The notes under the pieces were generated by a model, which worked only from the letters and a program-made list of their open reading frames with translations, did not search any database and had not been told where the DNA came from. Below are positions 16,918-25,159 of a DNA stretch of 34,602 nucleotides, piece by piece (positions within the stretch are counted from its first letter, which is position 1; every line of letters starts with the position of its first letter). Where the stretch lies: positions 118,204 to 152,805 of the forward strand of contig JAIMKJ010000006.1 of assembly GCA_020692565.1 (NCBI GenBank). Reading direction: 5' to 3'. The stretch is from Thermomonas sp. GTDB taxonomy: Bacteria > Pseudomonadota > Gammaproteobacteria > Xanthomonadales > Xanthomonadaceae. A program made the position numbers and the translations under genes.

Positions 16918-17883
16918 ATGAAAATCCTGCTGACAGGTGCATCCGGTTTCATCGGCGGACGTTTCATGCAGCGCTTCCGCGACACGCCGGGGCTGGCGCT
17001 GCTCGGCGTCGGAAGGCGCGCGTTGCCCGACGCCGACTATCGTTCGGTCGATCTCTCGAAAGCCGGCGCGCTCGATGTCGCGAACGGATTCGCGCCGGAT
17101 GTCGTCATCCACGCCGCCGCGCTGTCGTCGCCGTTCGCACCGCGACGCGAGTATCTGCGCCACAACGTCGAAGCCACCGCGCACGTGATCGACTGGTGCC
17201 GCGCGCACGGGCGGCCGAAGCTCGTCTACATCTCGTCCAGCTCGGTGCATTACCAGCCGCGCGATCAGCTGGACATGCGCGAGGACGACCCCATCGGCCC
17301 GATCTTCGCCAACACCTATGCCGAAACCAAGGCCGCGGGCGAAACGCTGGTTCGCGGTTACGAAGGCATCTGGACGATCCTGCGTCCACGCGCGGTGTTC
17401 GGCCCCGGCGACACCGTGCTGTTCCCGCGCCTGCTGGCGGCGGCGAAGCGCGGCAAACTGCCGCAGATCGTGCGCGATGCGCCACCGGCGATCGGCGATC
17501 TGATCTCCGTCGACGCACTCGCGGACTACATGCTGCGTGCGGCACAGCGGCCGGACGCCGTCGGCGCCTTCAATCTCAGTCACGGCGAACCGGTACCGAT
17601 GCAGGACTTCATCGCCGATATCTTCCGCCGCCTCGACCTGCCGCCGCCCACGCGCAAGGTGCCGTATCGCGTCGCCTACGCCGCCGCGCATGCCGCGGAA
17701 CTCGCGTGGACCCTGCTGCCGCTGCGTGGCGAACCGCCGGTGACGCGGTTCGGTATCGACGTGCTCGTGTTCAGCAAGACCTTCGATATCGCCAGGGCGC
17801 GCGCGGTGCTGGGCCCACCGTCGCAGACGCTGGCAGAAGGCGTCGATGCGTTCGTCGAGTGGCAGCGGCGGCCATCGGAATGA
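16918..17883 (+). CDS. NAD(P)-dependent epimerase/dehydratase or reductase (extended SDR)
   Basis: This 321-aa extended short-chain dehydrogenase has the nucleotide-binding motif GASGFIGG (7-14), a serine run at 106-109 (YISSSSVHY) and the catalytic Y134-x3-K138 (YAETK). The fold serves both sugar-nucleotide epimerases and 3-beta-hydroxysteroid-type reductases such as OleD. Here, next to a condensing enzyme, reduction of a beta-keto group is as plausible as sugar modification. It starts 25 nt after the hydrolase gene, the only non-overlapping junction in the cluster, and overlaps the next gene by 4 nt (ATGA). No membrane segment seen. Confidence 0.88.
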   Translation: MKILLTGASGFIGGRFMQRFRDTPGLALLGVGRRALPDADYRSVDLSKAGALDVANGFAPDVVIHAAALSSPFAPRREYLRHNVEATAHVIDWCRAHGRPKLVYISSSSVHYQPRDQLDMREDDPIGPIFANTYAETKAAGETLVRGYEGIWTILRPRAVFGPGDTVLFPRLLAAAKRGKLPQIVRDAPPAIGDLISVDALADYMLRAAQRPDAVGAFNLSHGEPVPMQDFIADIFRRLDLPPPTRKVPYRVAYAAAHAAELAWTLLPLRGEPPVTRFGIDVLVFSKTFDIARARAVLGPPSQTLAEGVDAFVEWQRRPSE

Positions 17884-19112
17884 CTGCGGATTGCGCATGG
17901 CTGTGGTGGGTGCCGATCGCGCTGTGGCCGGCGCTGGAACTGCTGCGCCAGGCTGCGGCCTGGCGCGCGCTGCGTGCGATGCCGGCCTTCCTGGCAAGCG
18001 ACGACCTCGCGAGCGATGATCGTGCGAACGATGACCACGCGACGCGCTTCGACGGCGTCGACGTGCTGCAACCGATCCGCAGCGGCGATGCCACGCTCGC
18101 CGAAACGCTGGGCGCATCGCTGCGAACGCTCGGCGCTCGAGGCGCGATGTTGCACTGGCTGATCGACAGCGACGATGCCGTCGCCGCCGACACCGTGCGC
18201 GCCATCGTCGACGCGCATCCGGCGCTGCGCGCGCGGGTCGACGTCAGCGAACATCCGCCCTGCCCGCCCGCGATCAATCCGAAACTGTTCAAGCTCGACC
18301 GCGCGCTCGCGCGCTGCACGGGCGATGCGGTGCTGGTGCTCGACGACGACGCGCGGATGCCGGCGGCGACCCTGGATGCCCTGCTCGCGGCGCTGCACGA
18401 CAGCCGTAACGATGCGCCGACGATCTCGACCGCGCTGCCGATCTATCTGCCTGCCAAAGGTATCGGCGCGCGGCTGCTTGCGCGTTTCGTCAACGACAAT
18501 GCCGCGCTCACGTATCTGCCGCCGCGCCTGCGCGGCGACACGCCGACGATCAACGGCATGGCGTGGGCGATGCGTCGCGATGCGCTGACTGCGATCGGCG
18601 GCTTCGCGCCGCGTCTGCGTCATCTCACCGACGATCTGGCGATGGCGCAGGCGGCGCTTGCGGGCGGCGGCCGCATCGAACAGCGCCACGAACCGGTGTG
18701 GATGCGCACCGCGTTGCCCGATCTGCGCGCCTATCTCCGCCAGATGCACCGCTGGATGCTGTTCGCGCGCCTGTTGCTGCGCACGCAGCCGTGGCCGGCG
18801 CGGCTGCGGATCGCGCTGGGCCAGGGCCTGCCGACGGCGCTGCCGCTCGTCGCCACGACGACGCTCGCGGTCGCGCCATCGTGGCCGGGCGCCATCGCCT
18901 TCGCGCTCGGCGCGCTGGCGCATCTGTTCGGCCGGCGCGCGCTGCAGCGCGCCTGCGCGGGCGAGGCCGCGCGGATCGAACCGCTGTCGTCGCTGCTGGT
19001 CGCGCTGCTGCTGCCGCTGCATCTGTTGCATGCGCTGCTGGATGCGCGCATCCGCTGGCGCGAGCATCGCTATCGGGTGCTCGCGAACGACCGCTTCGAG
19101 GAACTGCCGTGA
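17880..19112 (+). CDS. Glycosyltransferase, ceramide glucosyltransferase-like (GT21)
   Basis: This 410-aa membrane-bound GT-A enzyme probably moves a sugar from a nucleotide sugar to a lipid alcohol. It shows the GT21 motif set: NPKLFKLDRAL then VLVLDDDARM (D155-D157), TDDLAMAQ (D251/D252) and RQMHRW (287-292), equivalent to the D, D, D, (Q/R)xxRW of ceramide glucosyltransferases and hopanoid HpnI. A helix at residues 7-24 and C-terminal hydrophobic stretches (about 310-345 and 365-385) anchor it. The segment at 39-55 has a fivefold-residue repeat (ASDDL, ASDDR, ANDDH) coded by near-identical 15-bp units. The gene overlaps both neighbours by 4 nt. Since no ceramide-making gene is nearby, the acceptor may be the product of the KAS III enzyme. 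Confidence 0.85.
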   Translation: MTADCAWLWWVPIALWPALELLRQAAAWRALRAMPAFLASDDLASDDRANDDHATRFDGVDVLQPIRSGDATLAETLGASLRTLGARGAMLHWLIDSDDAVAADTVRAIVDAHPALRARVDVSEHPPCPPAINPKLFKLDRALARCTGDAVLVLDDDARMPAATLDALLAALHDSRNDAPTISTALPIYLPAKGIGARLLARFVNDNAALTYLPPRLRGDTPTINGMAWAMRRDALTAIGGFAPRLRHLTDDLAMAQAALAGGGRIEQRHEPVWMRTALPDLRAYLRQMHRWMLFARLLLRTQPWPARLRIALGQGLPTALPLVATTTLAVAPSWPGAIAFALGALAHLFGRRALQRACAGEAARIEPLSSLLVALLLPLHLLHALLDARIRWREHRYRVLANDRFEELP

Positions 19113-19714
19113 GCGCACGGCCGCGGGTCGCCTTCCTCACCGGGCAGAGCGATCCGGGACGCGGTGCGCTGTCGCCGGTGCAGGCCGCCGCGCTGGCGAT
19201 GTTGGCCGAACGCAGCGACGGCATCGACTTCGAACCGCATCAGTTTCCGTGGCACGGCGTCGCAGGCGCGTGGCGACCGGTGCCGCTGCTGCGCGCCAGC
19301 CTCGCCAACGGTCGCCAGTATCTCGGCGCACGACGCGGCGTGCTGCACGGCGTGTCTTCGGCGCAGTGCGACGCGGCGCGCGGACGTCTGTTGTCTGCAC
19401 CGCGCACGCTGTTGCTGGTCGGCAGTTGCGGCCTGGCCCTGCTCGATGCGCTGATCGCACCGTTCGACGACACCGATCGCGCACGCCTGCGGGTCGTCGC
19501 CTACGGTGCGGTCGCACCGCACTGGCCGCGCGGGATCGACGGCGCGCAACTGCGCGGCGACCGCGACCGCATCGCCGCGTGGCTCGGTCCCACCGACGGC
19601 CCGACACCGCAGCGGATCGCGGCAGGACACATGGATTATCTCGACGGCGAGCCCTCGCGGAATGCGGTGGTCGCCGCCGCGCGCGCGCGGCTCGACTGGC
19701 TGCGCGCCGCATGA
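19109..19714 (+). CDS. Uncharacterised 201-aa protein in the glycosyltransferase cluster
   Basis: No family was recognised. The protein is soluble, with alternating beta/alpha pattern, an opening VAFLTGQSDPGRGALSP and a hydrophobic strand leading to a tight turn, LLLVGSCGLALLDA (residues 102-115). That turn looks like a nucleophile elbow, and AAGHMDYLDG (171-180) offers a possible catalytic histidine, so a small alpha/beta-hydrolase fold is conceivable but unproven. The GTG start at 19109 overlaps the stop of the GT21-like gene (GTGA), and its own stop overlaps the GT1 gene (ATGA), so it is surely part of the same unit. Its codon bias matches the cluster, supporting it as a real gene. Confidence 0.78.
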   Translation: MSARPRVAFLTGQSDPGRGALSPVQAAALAMLAERSDGIDFEPHQFPWHGVAGAWRPVPLLRASLANGRQYLGARRGVLHGVSSAQCDAARGRLLSAPRTLLLVGSCGLALLDALIAPFDDTDRARLRVVAYGAVAPHWPRGIDGAQLRGDRDRIAAWLGPTDGPTPQRIAAGHMDYLDGEPSRNAVVAAARARLDWLRAA

Positions 19715-20949
19715 CCCGGCCGCGCATCGAACTGCTGTCGCCGCCGTTCGCAGGCCATCTGCACCCGATCCTCGCCATCGGCCGTGCACTGCGCGAAGTC
19801 GCCGACATCGAAGTGGTCAGCACCGAAGCCGCACAGCCGCGGATCCGCGCAGCCGGGCTCGCGGGCATCGCGGTGGTGCCGGGCGCGGACGAGGCGCTGA
19901 AGGCCATCGTTGATCCGCCGCACGCGGTCGGCGCGAATCCGCTGCGCCTGCATGCGCAGTTCCAGCGCAGTCTTGAACTGCTCGACGCATTCGGTGCCGC
20001 GCTCGATGCACGCTATGCGACGACACGACCGGATCTGGTGATCGCCGACTTCACCCTGCCGGTCGCCGGAACGGCCGCGCAGCGGCGCGGCATGCCGTGG
20101 TGGACCAGTCACCCGTCGCCCTGCGTGATCGAAGCGCCGGGCGGCCCGCCGGCCTATCTCGGCGGCTGGATGCCGGGGATCGGCGCGTTCGGCCGCATGC
20201 GCGACGCATGCGCGGCGAAAGCCGTGCGCGGTTTCAAGTCGGGCATGCATCGTCTGCACCGCCGCCAGCTCACGGCGTTGGGATTCCCGTCGCTGTATCG
20301 CGACGACGGCAGCGAAGCGGCGTATTCGTCCGAATGCATTCTCGGCCTGGGGCTGCGCGAACTCGAATTCGAACGCGCATGGCCGACGGCGCTGCGGTTC
20401 GTCGGACCGATGCTGTGGAGCCCGCCGGCCATCGGCACACCGCCGCCGGACGACGACGCGGCGCACGTATTGGCGACGCTCGGCACCCATCTGGGGTGGG
20501 CCAAGCAACGCATGGGCGCGCATCTGGACAGCGTGGCGCAGGCGCTGCCCGCGATCCGTCTGCATTTCAGCGATGGGCGCCTGGATGCGGGTGCGGACGC
20601 TGTACATCGCGCCTTGCATCGTCACGCCTGGGTCGACTATCCGTCGTGGGTGCCGCGGATGCGCGCGGTGCTGCATCACGGCGGCGCGGGCGTGATGTGG
20701 GAATGCCTGCGCGCCGGGGTGCCGGCGCTGGTGCTGCCCAACGACTACGACCAGTTCGATCATGCCGCGCGGCTGCAGGCCGCAGGCGTCGCGCTGCGCC
20801 TGCGCCATCCGCGCGAGATAGAACCGGCGCTGCGGCGCCTGCTCGACGGTGATCACGGCCTGCACCCGGACCGTTTCGCCGAAGCGCTGCGCCCCGGCAT
20901 CGCCGAGGCGCAGGTGGTGGCGCTGGTGAAGGCGCGATTCGGTCTCTGA
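19711..20949 (+). CDS. UDP-glycosyltransferase, GT1/MGT-like
   Basis: This 412-aa GT-B enzyme has the N-terminal acceptor motif FAGHLHPILAIGRAL, in which H16 matches the catalytic histidine of the family. Its C-terminal donor-binding signature includes VLHHGGAGVMWECLRAGVP and PNDYDQFDHAARL. GT1 enzymes glycosylate small hydrophobic acceptors such as macrolides, sterols and lipids. It is the last gene of the cluster, coupled to the unknown gene by an ATGA overlap, and meets a convergent membrane-protein gene 13 bp further on. Presence of both a GT-A and a GT-B enzyme suggests a product with two sugars, or one sugar and a later exchange. Confidence 0.9.
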   Translation: MTRPRIELLSPPFAGHLHPILAIGRALREVADIEVVSTEAAQPRIRAAGLAGIAVVPGADEALKAIVDPPHAVGANPLRLHAQFQRSLELLDAFGAALDARYATTRPDLVIADFTLPVAGTAAQRRGMPWWTSHPSPCVIEAPGGPPAYLGGWMPGIGAFGRMRDACAAKAVRGFKSGMHRLHRRQLTALGFPSLYRDDGSEAAYSSECILGLGLRELEFERAWPTALRFVGPMLWSPPAIGTPPPDDDAAHVLATLGTHLGWAKQRMGAHLDSVAQALPAIRLHFSDGRLDAGADAVHRALHRHAWVDYPSWVPRMRAVLHHGGAGVMWECLRAGVPALVLPNDYDQFDHAARLQAAGVALRLRHPREIEPALRRLLDGDHGLHPDRFAEALRPGIAEAQVVALVKARFGL

Positions 20950-20962
20950 ACGCCTCCGCGGC

Positions 20963-21676
20963 TCAGGCGCGGCTGGCGACCGCCGCGCCGCTGCCTGCGC
21001 TCGGCTTCGGCATGTATTTGCGATTGAGCCAGGCCACGACCACGAACGACAGCGACAGCGGCAGGAACCAGGCGATCAGGTGATACCAGCCGGGCGGATC
21101 GATGCCGACCGCGCGGACCAGACGGTCCAGACCGATCGCGAGGAACGCGATATGCGTGGCGACGCCGCAGCCGATCATCGCCGAGTAATGCTCCTTCAGC
21201 CACCAGCGCACCGTGTCCATCGGCCGCGCGCGGCGCATCAGCATCTGCACGCCGGTGAGCGTACCGACGGCGCTGAAGCCCATCAGCAGCGCCTGCGACA
21301 TGTGCACGCCGACCGCGAACACCACGGCCGAAGCGACCAGGTTGAACAACGCCACCGCAAGATAGGCGTTGTCGCGGAACGCATGCTGGTCGCGCTTGCG
21401 CTTCACGGCGCGCCAACCCGTCCACATCGCGGTCAGAGTGATGACGACCAGATACGCCAGGAACGTCGCGTTGCCCGGCCGGCCGCGGGCCGCGATGATC
21501 GCCGCCATCGGCACGGCGGTGACGACGATGCCGAGCATCGCGATCATGTAGGTCTTGCCCACGCGCAGATGCAGCGGCGCGCCCTTCTTCGCGAAGGCCG
21601 CGACCCAGAACGTGACCAGCGCGACCAGGCCGCAGAGGCCGTGGGCGAGGAGCAGGGATTGATAGGCGGTGTCCAT
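20963..21676 (-). CDS. Seven-helix membrane protein of unknown function
   Basis: This 237-aa protein has about seven transmembrane segments (near residues 8-30, 42-63, 71-90, 105-125, 130-150, 170-188, 200-222). It has no signal peptide cleavage site and no recognised catalytic motif. It starts 145 bp from, and divergent to, a histidine kinase gene; the shared region holds a GTCACC/GGTGA palindrome. This arrangement is common when a two-component system controls the divergent gene. It may resemble DUF2306-type membrane proteins, but that is not certain. It converges with the glycosyltransferase gene at 20949. Confidence 0.8.
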   Translation of the reverse strand: MDTAYQSLLLAHGLCGLVALVTFWVAAFAKKGAPLHLRVGKTYMIAMLGIVVTAVPMAAIIAARGRPGNATFLAYLVVITLTAMWTGWRAVKRKRDQHAFRDNAYLAVALFNLVASAVVFAVGVHMSQALLMGFSAVGTLTGVQMLMRRARPMDTVRWWLKEHYSAMIGCGVATHIAFLAIGLDRLVRAVGIDPPGWYHLIAWFLPLSLSFVVVAWLNRKYMPKPSAGSGAAVASRA

Positions 21677-21742
21677 GAGGTTGCTCGGTTGGCGATGGGC
21701 ACAGTCTCCGGATCCGGCGCCCTGCCGGGCACCTGCCCGCAG

Positions 21743-21770
21743 TCACCCGGCGGGGGTGAGAAAAGTCACC
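21743..21770. promoter_or_regulatory. Candidate operator between membrane protein and two-component genes
   Basis: A perfect inverted repeat TCACCC-N5-GGGTGA (21743-21759) is followed by a third half-site GTCACC (21765-21770). It lies between divergent genes. NarL/DesR-type response regulators bind inverted half-sites in such positions, so the encoded regulator may control both directions. Confidence 0.5.
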
Positions 21771-21821
21771 TTCGGCGCCCGATCGCTTCCGCATGCGCAT
21801 GGCCGCTGCCATGCTGCGCCC

Positions 21822-23015
21822 ATGACGACCCCGCCCCGCACCTGCCAGCCCCTGCAACCCCACGACAGCAGCTATGCCCAGCGCCTGTTCACGCCGCTGA
21901 ACATCGCCGGCTATGTCACCTGGTTGGCCGTGAGTCTGGCGGTGATCGACCAGGACAAACTGCGCGCCGCCGATCCGGCGCTGTGGCTGCGCGAATGGGC
22001 AGGCGTCGCCGCGCTGGTGGCGATGGTCGCACTGCTGGTCGTGTCCGCCTCGCGCCGCGCCGGACACGACACGCCGCGGTGGAACGTCGTCGCGCAGGGA
22101 CTGCTGGTGGTGCTGGCCGAGTGGCTGCTGCGCGGCGGGCAGACCACGGTGCTGCTGATCCTCGTCGCCGCGCAGGGGGTACTGCTGTTCTCCACCCGCA
22201 CGTTCGTCCTCTACATGGTCGCGCTGAACGCGGCGATCGCGGCGTTATGGATCGGGCGTACGGATTCGATCTTCGATCTCCTGCTGTCGCTGCTGCCGAT
22301 CTTCGGCTTCCAGGCGTTCGCGGCGCTGACCGGACATTACGCCGGCAGCCGCGAACGCGCCCGCGAACATCTCGCGCGGATCAACGCCGAACTGCTCGCC
22401 ACCCGCCGCCTGCTGGAGGAATCCGCGCGCGCGGGCGAACGGCTGAAACTCTCGCGCGAACTGCACGATGTCGCCGGCCACAGCCTCACCGCGCTCAAGC
22501 TCAATCTGGCGCGGCTGGCGCGCGATCCCGCGCTGGCCGCGCGCGAGGAAGTGCTGGTGTCCTCGGCGCTGGCCGACGACCTGCTCGGCCAGATCCGCCA
22601 GGTCGTCGGCACGCTGCGCGCGCATGACGGTTTCGATCTGCGCGCGGCACTGGACGCCCTGGCCCAACCGATCCCCGGCGTGCGCATCGCCATCGACATC
22701 GAAGACGACTTGCGCGTGGACGACATCGAACAGGCGGAAACCTTGTTGCGCTGCGCGCAGGAAGCCATCACCAATGCGCTGCGCCACGGTCGCGCAGGCG
22801 CGATCCGCATCGCGCTGCATCGCATCGACGGCGCACTGACGCTGTCGATCGCGAACGACGGCGTCGTTCCGGCGCGGATCGATTTCGGCAACGGTCTCAC
22901 CGGCATGCGCGAGCGCCTCGATGCGGTGGGCGGCACGCTCGACATCGCGACCACCCCGCCGCGCGGGCTGCAGGTGACCGCGCGTATCCCGCTTGCACAG
23001 GCGCACGCGGCATGA
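21822..23015 (+). CDS. Sensor histidine kinase, DesK/NarL type
   Basis: This 397-aa membrane kinase has four to five transmembrane segments in its first ~170 residues, with no large external domain, suggesting that it senses the membrane itself. The dimerisation region carries H215 in SRELHDVAGHSLTALKLNL, the HisKA_3 motif. The ATPase domain has the N box QEAITNALRHG and a GNGLTGMRERLDAVGG G2 region. It should phosphorylate the response regulator encoded immediately downstream, whose start overlaps the kinase stop by 4 nt (ATGA). The start at 21822 is chosen because the family N terminus begins shortly before the first helix. Confidence 0.92.
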   Translation: MTTPPRTCQPLQPHDSSYAQRLFTPLNIAGYVTWLAVSLAVIDQDKLRAADPALWLREWAGVAALVAMVALLVVSASRRAGHDTPRWNVVAQGLLVVLAEWLLRGGQTTVLLILVAAQGVLLFSTRTFVLYMVALNAAIAALWIGRTDSIFDLLLSLLPIFGFQAFAALTGHYAGSRERAREHLARINAELLATRRLLEESARAGERLKLSRELHDVAGHSLTALKLNLARLARDPALAAREEVLVSSALADDLLGQIRQVVGTLRAHDGFDLRAALDALAQPIPGVRIAIDIEDDLRVDDIEQAETLLRCAQEAITNALRHGRAGAIRIALHRIDGALTLSIANDGVVPARIDFGNGLTGMRERLDAVGGTLDIATTPPRGLQVTARIPLAQAHAA

Positions 23016-23653
23016 CCGCAACGCGCGCCGTCCGCATCGCACTGTGCGACGACCAGGCGCTGGTGTTGCGCGGGCTGTCGAGCCTGCTCGCCGATCTGGG
23101 CGTGGAGATCGCGCTGGAAAGCACCGACGCCGAACGCCTGCTCGCCGCGCTGCCGCAGCGGCCGGTGGATCTGATCGTCAGCGATATCCGCATGCCCGGC
23201 CTGGGCGGGCTGGGCCTGCTACGCGAACTGCGCGCCCGCGGCGACGCCACGCCGGTGATCCTGCTGACCACGTTCGACGATCCGAACCTGATGATCCAGG
23301 CGGTGGACGCCGGCGCGCAGGGCTTCCTGCTCAAGGACGCCTCGCCCGAGGATCTGAAAGCCGCGATCCTGCGGGTCGCGGCCGGCGAAACCCTGCTGCA
23401 GCCGGTCAGCCTGGGGCCGGTCCGCGCAGCCTGGACCGACAGCCAGCCCGCGGATGCCGGCGTGCGCCTGACCGAACGCGAACGCTCGATCCTGCGGCTG
23501 GTGGCCGGCGGTTACTCGAACAAGGAAATCGCCCGCACCCTGCACCTGTCCGAAGGCACGGTGAAGAACTACATGTCGGAAGTGCTGGTGAAGCTGGACT
23601 GCCGCGATCGCACCCACGCGGTGCTGAAGGCGATCACGCAGCGGCTGCTGTAG
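23012..23653 (+). CDS. Response regulator, NarL/LuxR family
   Basis: This 213-aa regulator has a receiver domain with acidic pair D13/D14, phospho-acceptor D58 (IVSDIRMPG), a switch threonine region (LLTTFDD) and a lysine at LKDA. A LuxR-type helix-turn-helix follows at about 150-207 (LTERERSILRLVAGGYSNKEIA in part, then SEGTVKNYMSEVLVKL). It is coupled to the kinase gene by a 4-nt overlap. The candidate palindromic site at 21743-21770 in front of the kinase would allow autoregulation and control of the divergent membrane protein. Confidence 0.95.
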   Translation: MTATRAVRIALCDDQALVLRGLSSLLADLGVEIALESTDAERLLAALPQRPVDLIVSDIRMPGLGGLGLLRELRARGDATPVILLTTFDDPNLMIQAVDAGAQGFLLKDASPEDLKAAILRVAAGETLLQPVSLGPVRAAWTDSQPADAGVRLTERERSILRLVAGGYSNKEIARTLHLSEGTVKNYMSEVLVKLDCRDRTHAVLKAITQRLL

Positions 23654-23698
23654 CGCGTCGATGCACCGCATGGCGACTTCGCAGGATCGCCTCCGCGT

Positions 23699-24199
23699 TC
23701 AATCGCGCAGCCACCGCAGCATGTGCGGATAGCGCACCGGTCCGCAGTCGGTCGTGAAGCCGGGCGCGGCCGTCATCCCGATCTCGCACAATCCCTTCAG
23801 CCCCGGATACACGCCGAACGCATACATCTGCAGCAGATCGCCGGACTTGCCGTTGTAGCCGCCTGCGTGGATCAGCACGTCCGCCGGCAGCCCCAGTTCG
23901 AGCGCGGCGGCCCAAGCCCACGCCATCGCTTCCAGTTCGCCCGCATGGTCGACCTCGGCGGCATTCGGCTGATCCTCATGCGCCTCACGACGCAGCGCGG
24001 CGGGCAACACCGCGAGATGTCCCGCTTCGTGCAGCAGATCGCCGGGCCACACGAGCCTGCCCGGATCGACCGCGATGCCGCCGCCGCGCAGTGCGATGCC
24101 CGGCAGAAAAGTCTCTTCCGGCAGCGGCGCTTCGGCGATGTCGATGCCGACACCCGCGATGAAGTCGAAGATCGGCCGGAAGAACGCTTCGTGATGCAT
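23699..24199 (-). CDS. Small protein with HExxH metallopeptidase-like motif
   Basis: This 166-aa cytoplasmic protein contains HEAGH at residues 57-61, the zinc-binding motif of gluzincin/ImmA-like peptidases, followed by GELEAMAWAWAAALELGLP, whose E90 could be the third ligand. The rest is rich in glycine and hydrophobics and no family name was recognised. The ATG at 24199 is preferred, with AAGGA about 11 bases upstream; the frame is open further up but reads like non-coding DNA. It lies 64 bp downstream of the EamA transporter gene, and the two may be co-transcribed. It converges with the response regulator gene. Confidence 0.72.
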   Translation of the reverse strand: MHHEAFFRPIFDFIAGVGIDIAEAPLPEETFLPGIALRGGGIAVDPGRLVWPGDLLHEAGHLAVLPAALRREAHEDQPNAAEVDHAGELEAMAWAWAAALELGLPADVLIHAGGYNGKSGDLLQMYAFGVYPGLKGLCEIGMTAAPGFTTDCGPVRYPHMLRWLRD

Positions 24200-24263
24200 G
24201 ACGATGATCCTTGTGGCGAAGTCGGCCGATGCGCGATCGCGGGCCGGCGGCGGCAGGCCGATT

Positions 24264-25154
24264 CTATCGGGCTTCGCCGCGGCCACCGACTTCGTCTTCC
24301 GGCGTTGAAGCTGCCCGGTCCCGGCGCGCCAGGATCACCAGCGCGATCCCGCCCACGATGGCGATCGACGCCGACAACAATCGCAGCGTCATCGCTTCGC
24401 CGAGGAACGCGACCGCGCCCAGTGCGGCGATCAGCGGCACGCTCAACTGCACGGTCGCCGCGTGCGTGGATTTCAGCGCAGGCAACGCCGTGTACCAGAT
24501 CGCGTAGCCGAGCCCGGAGGTCAGCGCGCCCGACGCCACGGCATAGCCGATCCCCGCGGCGTCCAGCGTCGTTCCGCCCAGCAGCGACAGACTCAGCGCC
24601 AGCGAGAACGGCACCGCACGCAGGAAGTTGCCCGCGGTGACGCGTGTCGGATCGCCCGCGCCCTTGCCGCGCAGCGAATACACGCCCCAGGCGATGCCCG
24701 CGCCCACCATCAATCCCGCCGAAGGCAACGGCGGCGCCGCCAGTCCCGGCAGCAGCAATGCCACCAATCCGCCCAGCGCCAACAGCAAGCCGCCCCACTG
24801 CGCCAAGGCCAGGCGCTCGCCGCGCCACAGGCCATATCCGATCATCGACATCTGCACCGCGCCGAACAACAGCAGCGCGCCTGTGGCCGCGGGCAGATGC
24901 AGATACGCGAACGAAAACCCGGCGGCGTACGCGAACAGCGCGAACGCCGAAAGCCAGTTGCCCGCGCCCGCAGGCTTCGAAACGCGCAGCCGCACGACCA
25001 GCCACAGCACCACTGCGCCCGACAGCAACCGGATCGTCGTGAAGCTGGCGGCGTCGATCCGCGTGTGATGAAGCGCCGCCCGGCACAGCAGCGAATTGCC
25101 GGCGAAGGCAAGCATCGCGAGCGTGGTCAGGACGAGGATGCGGAGCGGCGGCAT
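24264..25154 (-). CDS. EamA/DMT family transporter
   Basis: This 296-aa protein has about ten transmembrane helices in two repeated halves (residues about 5-140 and 148-280), the drug/metabolite exporter plan. Typical pieces include NSLLCRAALHH and, in the second half, ALKSTHAATVQLSVPLIAAL, ending with a short charged tail. Members export amino acids, sugars or drugs; the substrate is not readable. The gene starts 5 bp after the stop of the GyrB-like gene, so the two form one transcription unit. The ATG at 25154 matches the family start just before the first helix. Confidence 0.88.
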   Translation of the reverse strand: MPPLRILVLTTLAMLAFAGNSLLCRAALHHTRIDAASFTTIRLLSGAVVLWLVVRLRVSKPAGAGNWLSAFALFAYAAGFSFAYLHLPAATGALLLFGAVQMSMIGYGLWRGERLALAQWGGLLLALGGLVALLLPGLAAPPLPSAGLMVGAGIAWGVYSLRGKGAGDPTRVTAGNFLRAVPFSLALSLSLLGGTTLDAAGIGYAVASGALTSGLGYAIWYTALPALKSTHAATVQLSVPLIAALGAVAFLGEAMTLRLLSASIAIVGGIALVILARRDRAASTPEDEVGGRGEAR

Positions 25155-25159
25155 CCGGC

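Noticed and set aside
16258..19118. Minus-strand frames of about 480-620 codons opposite the glycosyltransferase cluster.
   Set aside because: They contain no recognisable motif while the plus-strand genes carry complete catalytic motifs.
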